Positions 43,137-48,753 of a stretch of DNA of 48,753 nucleotides are shown here, piece by piece (within the stretch, counting starts at the first letter, position 1; the number at the start of each line of letters is the position of its first letter). The notes below the pieces were generated by a model. That model was not told the origin of the DNA and ran no database searches. It saw only the letters and a list, made by a program, of their open reading frames with translations. The DNA comes from Seminavis robusta (Eukaryota > Bacillariophyta > Bacillariophyceae > Naviculales > Naviculaceae). The stretch is taken from contig CAICTM010000786.1 in NCBI GenBank assembly GCA_903772945.1, forward strand, positions 1 to 48,753, in the 5' to 3' direction. The translations under genes were made by a program, and so were the position numbers.

Positions 43137-45161
43137 GGTTGTTTGTTTGTTGTGGGGCTGCAATTCTCAGTTAGTTGTGAGAAAGAGAGAGAGAGAGAGG
43201 ATTTGGTTTGGTTTTTGGGATGGCATTGCTGGGGTTGGTTTTGGTGGTGGGGGCGATGGTTGATAGAAGACTGATCAAGAGGGCCTCTTGGTACTATTCA
43301 TCTCTTTGGGTCGCCTTTGCCTTAAGCAGCTCTTGAGTTCGCATTTGAAGGAAGTTGACACGTGCTTTAGTAAAGGCCTAAAGAGACTCTTTCCAATTTC
43401 CAATAAACACAAAGATCCATTATGGGGTCATTGACAGAAAGCCTGTTTGATTAGCTTTATCAAAGGAAAAGCCTAAATTCGGATCTTGCATGACTGTGAT
43501 TTAAAGATACCGTTCACATACATGTTGAGCATGCGTTGTTATATCAATGTCTGAGACGTGGCACCAGTTTGCCAGCTTCTGGAGCCCATGTTAAGTATCC
43601 TTTAGGACGAAGGGCAACCTCTTATAATGCACTGTTCTTCTGGTGGAGCCGTGGTGGTCAAATAGAAGAGCCTACTTGACACTATCATAGCTCGATCATT
43701 GAGTTACGGTTTTCCCATTCTCAATAGCGCATTAAAAGGATTGTTGCATCAGGCCTTGAAGCGTTTTGGCCTTTTCTCCAGGGGCTCTTTTGTGTAAAAA
43801 TCTTGTTCGATAGCTTTTGCTATCCAACAGATTTTCGGCCATTCTGTTTGTTTGTGTTTTTGAGGTTCAAGGTTGGGGACCATATCAATCACTCATCTAA
43901 AGTTCCAGCAGTTCGACACCTACTTTGTTGACAGAGTGGCCCTTCAGATTAGCCTTTGTAGTGATGGTGAGGCCTGGCCTGATGGAATAGGCTTGGTTCA
44001 GCTTCGTCAACTGAAAGAATGGCAATGAGCTGCTATTTCTTTATGGTGTGGAGGTTCAAAGCCTTCGAGGTTCACGAGATCTGGGGCAAATGCATTGGTG
44101 GATTGATGAGGGAAAGATTACAGAAGGAAAGAGTATCATGATCGAGATCGGCTGCACTTGCGCCTCTGGAGCAGGCTCGTTCCATTGGGGATACTGGTAC
44201 CTCTGTGGTGTGGTAGTACCACACAGGTGATCAATAGATAGATGCTGCAGTTACCCGTGGGTATCCTGCCGGATGGGATTCCAGCAGCTGAAGGGCACTT
44301 GAAGAAGGAACCAAGCGACGCAGAGTCCTTGCACTTCCGAAGCTCGGCCTCTACTCCTTCGCTAGGACGGGTGTGGTATGCCATTCTTGATCTGGACCTC
44401 CGGCGAAACACAAGAAGTAGATCTAGAGACCAATTGCAATCGCTGTGAACCAGCCAGCACAAAAGGCCTACAAGATAAGGCAAGATTGCTGGTCTCTTGG
44501 CCAGCCAACCAGGAAAGCAGAAGTCCTGAATGGAAGTAATTTCAACGAAAACAGACGGGGAGAGAGGGATGTCTGCTTGTGTCCGGGAGGCGGAAGTTAC
44601 AGATAGATGGGGCAGGGGCCACGACGAGCACTGAGAGGCCCCAGGACTGGGAGGGTTGCTGCTCCATGTCGGGTATTCCGTGCCCCTACCGGGATGCCCT
44701 TCCCGCCACCCTTCTACTTCTACCTGGCTGGTTATGAAAGCCTTGACCGTCATGTTTAGGCTTTTCTACGGGGGGAAGGGGGAGAGGGAATTTGAGGACA
44801 GGATGTTGGATTGTTGGATCCAACACCATGATCACAAACTGCATTGCCCGTTCATGTCATTCATGGTGGCTGTTTCGCTCCATGAACTTCCTGCTTTTGG
44901 ACGCGTCTTTGTCTCTTGGTCAGACTTTTGCGCCAACTGGCAAGTGGGAAACCCTTTCTCAAGCCACTGACCGCCCATGTTTCAGTCTACACTTCATTAA
45001 CTCTTCTCTTTAAAAATACGGCAAAACTTGAAACTACCTATTGCATCTTGTCATATGAAGTATGTTCCTACTTGCGCATCGCGGAGGATGCACCAGCGAG
45101 TCCCCTGCCCTTGCTTGGTCGCCCCGTTTTGATGCGGTAGCTGCCCCCATCTCCGAAATGT
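43137..45161. other. Intergenic region without a supported gene
   Basis: It begins with a (GA)n tract at about 43182-43200. The stretch 43300-44050 in reverse contains short coding-looking pieces without a continuous frame and may be an old repeat. A minus-strand ATG frame of 205 residues (44136-44753) has no domain and an atypical Trp/Pro/Ser-rich composition; I do not call it. The right end is the 3' flank of the receptor gene. Confidence 0.4.
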
Positions 45162-47573
45162 CTACGGTTCCCTTGCTGTTGGAGTTGCCCAGGAATCTTG
45201 GACTTCGTCGTCATTGTTCCTCCCATCCTCGATATCGTCGGATGGAACACTGCAAGATTCGCTCTCAAAAGAGGCATCTAACTCAGCCGTGCACGAGTAC
45301 ATGCAGTCTCCAGAGTCTGCAAGAGGCTCCTTTGGGTCAGAATCTTCCAGTAGACAAGAAGAGAGGCTTCCATTCCCTTCCTCGTCATCGCTGTTTAGGA
45401 GCCCTTCCTCAATACTTTCTGAAGACAAACTCTCGAAGACAATCTCCTCTTCCTCCTCTGCTAGAGCATCTTCTTCGACCTTCATAGAAAGGTCTTGTGC
45501 CTCCGATGGCAGGAGTTCAGGCATTGCATGACCTTCTAGCCCATCTTCACTTCTTGCCTGTTCCGAAGACTGGTCCATGGGCTCCGCTGATGTTTCCACC
45601 ACCGTAACTTCCGTTACTCTTTTGGCTCGTTGCTCCATAAGCCTTCGACGTTCTCTCTCTGTCCTCTTCCGTCCCACTCGTTGGGCATAGTGTTTGATTC
45701 CATCGTTGATGGGTTCTTGACTGTTTATTCTGATCACGGCACGTCGGGTTTGATGGTCAAATCGCTTGACCTTGAACACGAGTGGACCAAACACCAAACA
45801 GACGACCACAAAATCATTCATAAAGATAGCCACACTGCGTACCACAAAGTTGGCGACTGGGTCGGACCCCAGAACCAGCAGGATGGGAGCGGCACAGAGC
45901 AGAATCTGAAAGTTGGAAACCATTGCGATGCCCACAAACTTGCCATTGGACACTCGATCAGGAATCTTGCGCGAGACAAAGCACATGTAGCATGCCCCCG
46001 ACAAGAGGAGCAGATGAAACACGGCAATGATCCCCGCAAAGATGGCCCAATGCTCAGAACCACAACTCCCCACGCTCTCGAGTGCATTACCAAATTGATC
46101 TTCACTAATGATTTGCCGGTTCCAGCGAAGAGGATCCACGACACTCCACACGACCAGAATGGACACATCAATGAGAAGAACTCCTCCCACAATCTGCAAC
46201 GTTTCCATGACGGACACTCGGACTCGCTTCATTTGGGCGGCTGACTTGACGAGAATGTAGACTCTGCGGATGCGGGCAAAGAGCGCTCCAAAGGTAATAC
46301 AAAAGCCCACACTGTATCCCCATGGAATTGCCATGCAAGCATAGACAGGTCCATCTCCGGCATCTTGTTGTGCCATGTCAATGATTGTAGAAGTGGATAT
46401 CAAGCATCCAAGGAGGATTAGACTGAGGAACGAGGGCTGTGCCATTTGCACTTGCGCTCTCCGTCGTTGCCAGCACAACCAGACGGCACAGAATAGGACG
46501 AGACAAACGTTGATCCCCGCCAAGGCATAGCCCGTCCTCACGAGTGACTCTGGAATGAGGTTGAGCTCTTCGGGTACTTCCATGGAACAGTCGAACCCGG
46601 TCCATTTGGTCGAATGACAAATGCACGCCCCCGTGGCATCGGCCGTGCCATGGTCCGGGTCACAGGGGAGTTCACAGTGTTCCCCGGCAGTCCCATGGGG
46701 ACACGTGTGTTTTTCAAAGTACGTCTTGTAGAGTTGGTCCATGGTGGCATTCCCAATGGCTCGATACATCCATTTCTTGATCAGCTTGGCCACAAGTGGC
46801 GGCAAGTCCTCTCTCATGGGCCACATGAGATATTGCGAATTGAACTGTTCCCGAGTCAGCTCTAGAGATGGATCCACGGCAGCACGGTATCGCAAAGCCA
46901 GTTCGTCGTCGACGTAGAGCACGCATTCTTCGTTCTGGAGCGCTTGAAAACAATCTTCCAGCGAGGGACACAGTGTGTAGTTGGCCTGTGGAAACCGTGC
47001 TTGTATCACGGTTTTGATGTAGGTCCCATCTTGCACACACACGGTGGCTTCCGCGGCTGCCGCATCCGCCAAAGTGGTAAAGTCTCTCGACTTCTTGTCG
47101 AGATACTTGACGGTGGACATGGTGGTGCGCAGCCACGCCGGAGTAAAGTCTGCTCGCATGGATCGTTCGTCGGTGCCGTAAAAGTCACCCACGATGAGGT
47201 CCAACTCGTCGCAGCGACTGCTGTTGTTGATTGTTGCTATGGTGTGACAGTCGCTGGCTACGAGATCAAAGGCATCGGCGTATTGGGTGGGGGATTGGGA
47301 AAGTGTGAATTCCAGTGTGACATTGTCTTGTGCGGCAAACGCTTGGAGCCGGTGCAACATGTCCACTTGAAAGCCACTAAACTTGGTAGTGCTAGTACCA
47401 GTTGTGGTGGTATCTACCACGGCAAAGGGAGGGGCATGCAACACTCCAGCACGCAAGGAGATGACGGAGGGTAGCATGAAAGAAGAAGCAGAAGAAGAAA
47501 CCCATAGAAGAGACAACCAAAGCACTACCAGCCGTAGAGCACGGGAAATGGAATGGCTCGCCCTCATCTTCAT
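45162..47573 (-). CDS. Receptor: solute-binding domain, Cys-rich segment and class C GPCR-type 7TM
   Basis: Intronless. The frame is open from 47600 but the first ATG is at 47573, giving 803 residues. Residues 1-31 are a signal peptide (RLVVLWLSLLWVSSSASS). Residues about 37-285 look like a family-3 periplasmic solute-binding fold: ISLRAGVLHAPPFAVVD, a GFQVDMLHRL helix, DLIVGDFYGTDERSMRADFT, a VCVQDGTYIKTVI segment, and ECVLYVDDELALRYR. A Cys-rich EGF-like part follows (CPHGTAGEHC...GACICH...GFDC, about 290-345). Seven hydrophobic helices (about 355-597) carry class C features: PSFLSLILLGCLI, FGALFARIRRVY and VVDPLRW, as in GABA-B-like receptors. The C-terminal ~205 residues are basic, then strongly acidic. 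It probably binds a small ligand outside the cell and signals through G proteins; the ligand is unknown. Confidence 0.9.
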   Translation of the reverse strand: MKMRASHSISRALRLVVLWLSLLWVSSSASSFMLPSVISLRAGVLHAPPFAVVDTTTTGTSTTKFSGFQVDMLHRLQAFAAQDNVTLEFTLSQSPTQYADAFDLVASDCHTIATINNSSRCDELDLIVGDFYGTDERSMRADFTPAWLRTTMSTVKYLDKKSRDFTTLADAAAAEATVCVQDGTYIKTVIQARFPQANYTLCPSLEDCFQALQNEECVLYVDDELALRYRAAVDPSLELTREQFNSQYLMWPMREDLPPLVAKLIKKWMYRAIGNATMDQLYKTYFEKHTCPHGTAGEHCELPCDPDHGTADATGACICHSTKWTGFDCSMEVPEELNLIPESLVRTGYALAGINVCLVLFCAVWLCWQRRRAQVQMAQPSFLSLILLGCLISTSTIIDMAQQDAGDGPVYACMAIPWGYSVGFCITFGALFARIRRVYILVKSAAQMKRVRVSVMETLQIVGGVLLIDVSILVVWSVVDPLRWNRQIISEDQFGNALESVGSCGSEHWAIFAGIIAVFHLLLLSGACYMCFVSRKIPDRVSNGKFVGIAMVSNFQILLCAAPILLVLGSDPVANFVVRSVAIFMNDFVVVCLVFGPLVFKVKRFDHQTRRAVIRINSQEPINDGIKHYAQRVGRKRTERERRRLMEQRAKRVTEVTVVETSAEPMDQSSEQARSEDGLEGHAMPELLPSEAQDLSMKVEEDALAEEEEEIVFESLSSESIEEGLLNSDDEEGNGSLSSCLLEDSDPKEPLADSGDCMYSCTAELDASFESESCSVPSDDIEDGRNNDDEVQDSWATPTAREP

Positions 47574-47909
47574 GGTCAGTTTGAAAGAGGAAGGCCGCAA
47601 TCAAAAATGGGACAGCTCTTCTTGCTGTGCAAGGATCAATCACTTCTTTCGTTGTTTCTGTTTTGTTTCAAGTTTTTTCTAACCATTGTGGTTTCTAAGT
47701 TGGGTCATTGGTCATAAGACTTCACTTATTCACTTAACACTGATAGCTAAACAGTGACCTTCACTAGGTCCCAGTATCATGCCTTCCATAAACCACAAAC
47801 GTTGCTAAGGTCTTATTACTGTTGCGGGACGGCAAGTTGTGTGCTGGCATATCCCAGTTCACTGAAGGTGATCAGACGAGGCTTTCGGTCACACTTCCCA
47901 GCCGTACAA

Positions 47910-47984
<75 letters not shown>

Positions 47985-48055
47985 AGCTAGCTAATTATTC
48001 ATTAAAAAGTCTGTGGCAAATCCCTGGGATTGAAAAGGGACCGTGACTCAGTACT
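47574..48055. other. Intergenic region 5' of the receptor gene
   Basis: It contains the presumed promoter of the minus-strand receptor gene (just right of 47573), a CTGG microsatellite (separate entry) and otherwise no supported gene. A plus-strand ORF at 47754-47990 is built mainly from the microsatellite. Confidence 0.5.
47911..47984. repeat. (CTGG)n microsatellite
   Basis: A perfect tetranucleotide tract of 74 bp (about 18 copies) passes directly into CTAGCTAG at its right end. It lies about 340 bp upstream of the receptor gene and about 70 bp from the retroelement tail. Its length suggests that it is hypervariable. Confidence 0.95.
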
Positions 48056-48753
48056 AAGGGGGGTTTTAGAGTAGGGAAATTATCTACGGAAGCCAGCCGG
48101 GGCCAGGCTTAAGCAAAGAACAGTCGAAATTCAGGACTAGGTTCTGTGGGATCAGGGGCAAGAAATTGAGGACCATTACGGGGGGCAAAGGGTTTGGCTT
48201 TGCGGGGATCCACGGAGACATAAATGGGTAGCTTTCACAAGGGCAATTGAGATACGGTTCTGCATGAAGAACATCATTTGAGAGTAGGAAATTGAGTTTT
48301 GGAGGCAATAGCAGAAGCAAGGCGTTGTAAGAGAGTCTTGGCTTGAGGGGCAATCATGCCATCCACTGAAACAACAAAGGGGTGGAAGGAAGCACGATTG
48401 GACTCGCACGCATCTTTATATTTGGAATTTTTGTCGCGTTCTTGTTGGGTTAAACCTTTGACGGGATCTTTGTTACGGTAAGAGGCACAGTCCAAATCAG
48501 AGACACGTACGTCAATAATAGCTGTAGTACCTCGTTCAAACAAGACGCGAATGGAAAGATCACCACGTAAGAGCTCGGGAGCTGGAGGGGGATTGAGAGG
48601 GGGGGTAGGGAAGGAGGTAAGTAGAATTGGGTGACCGGCAGGGATGGTAGGGGCGGGAACAGATAGAAGGGGTGGTTCGGATTGGAAGCTAGAGGAACCA
48701 AAGCATTCAAATGCAATAGAACCAAGTTCATTGCGGATTTCATTTTATGGCGA
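48056..48753 (-). mobile_element. 3' part of a non-LTR retrotransposon, better-preserved copy, cut by window end
   Basis: In reverse, one continuous frame runs from about 48736 to 48274: NEIRNELGSIA, a Pro-rich linker, LLRGDLSIRVLFERG, IIDVRVSDLDCASYRN, and RASFHPFVVSVDGM. It then shifts frame into the closing SIALVKATHLCLRG part. The D...DV spacing after RHN-like NEIRN fits a restriction-like endonuclease (RLE) domain, so an R2/CRE-like class is inferred. It retains an ~80-bp segment missing from the copy at 327-1257 and ends in the shared 3' tail (48056-48092). A one-base insertion near 48736 breaks the RHN motif, so it is also probably inactive. The reverse-transcriptase domain would lie beyond the window. 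Confidence 0.8.

Noticed and set aside
44136-44753. Minus-strand ATG ORF of 205 codons
   Set aside because: Unusual Trp/Pro/Ser-rich composition, no domain, and no similarity to any other protein in the window; probably a chance ORF or an old repeat.
47754-47990. ORF ending in repeated GWLA residues
   Set aside because: It is generated by the CTGG microsatellite.

Overview
The window looks like nuclear DNA of a stramenopile, most likely a pennate diatom. The genes are short-introned or intronless, with GT-AG introns of about 65-110 bp. Single-pass leucine-rich-repeat (LRR) proteins with a diatom-style juxtamembrane segment dominate. There is an ornithine decarboxylase with long low-complexity insertions, a class C GPCR-like receptor, and remnants of a Ty1/copia element and of a non-LTR retrotransposon. 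No organism name can be proven from the sequence alone.

Layout. 1-5978 is a composite repeat block: two near-identical inverted arms of about 410 bp (13-423 and 5563-5978) enclose a broken non-LTR retrotransposon 3' part and a frameshifted, truncated copia gag-protease-integrase. 7698-10398 is the first five-exon LRR gene (+). 10950-13058 is ornithine decarboxylase (+), facing an amino-acid transporter of the AAAP type (15550-13628, -). 16400-18809 is the second five-exon LRR gene (+). 19156-20050 is an 895-bp foldback element with TTAA target duplications and a central GAGACGA array. 21661-20750 (-), 23065-24441 (+) and 25611-26261 (+) are unrecognised secreted or membrane proteins. 29668-27149 (-) is the third five-exon LRR gene. 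31097-33735 and 35957-38403 are tandem two-exon LRR genes (+). 39707-39105 and 43136-42528 (-) are two paralogous, disordered, about 200-residue proteins of an unrecognised family. 47573-45162 (-) encodes a receptor with a bacterial-type solute-binding domain, a Cys-rich segment and a class C seven-helix domain. The window ends in a second copy of the non-LTR element (-).

How the genes relate. The five LRR genes form two clades. Both have a disordered N-terminus, one membrane segment, a conserved juxtamembrane module, plant-type LRRs and a C-terminal LCGCxC cysteine cap. No kinase or other signalling domain is visible in any of them. Spliced models were built by hand: in every spliced gene the exon lengths sum to a multiple of three, and the three five-exon genes share internal exons of exactly 171, 98 and 67 nt. 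With the receptor at 45-47 kb, much of the window encodes cell-surface or membrane proteins. Dispersed retroelement 3' tails and the foldback element suggest that repeats helped shape the locus, but that link is inference.
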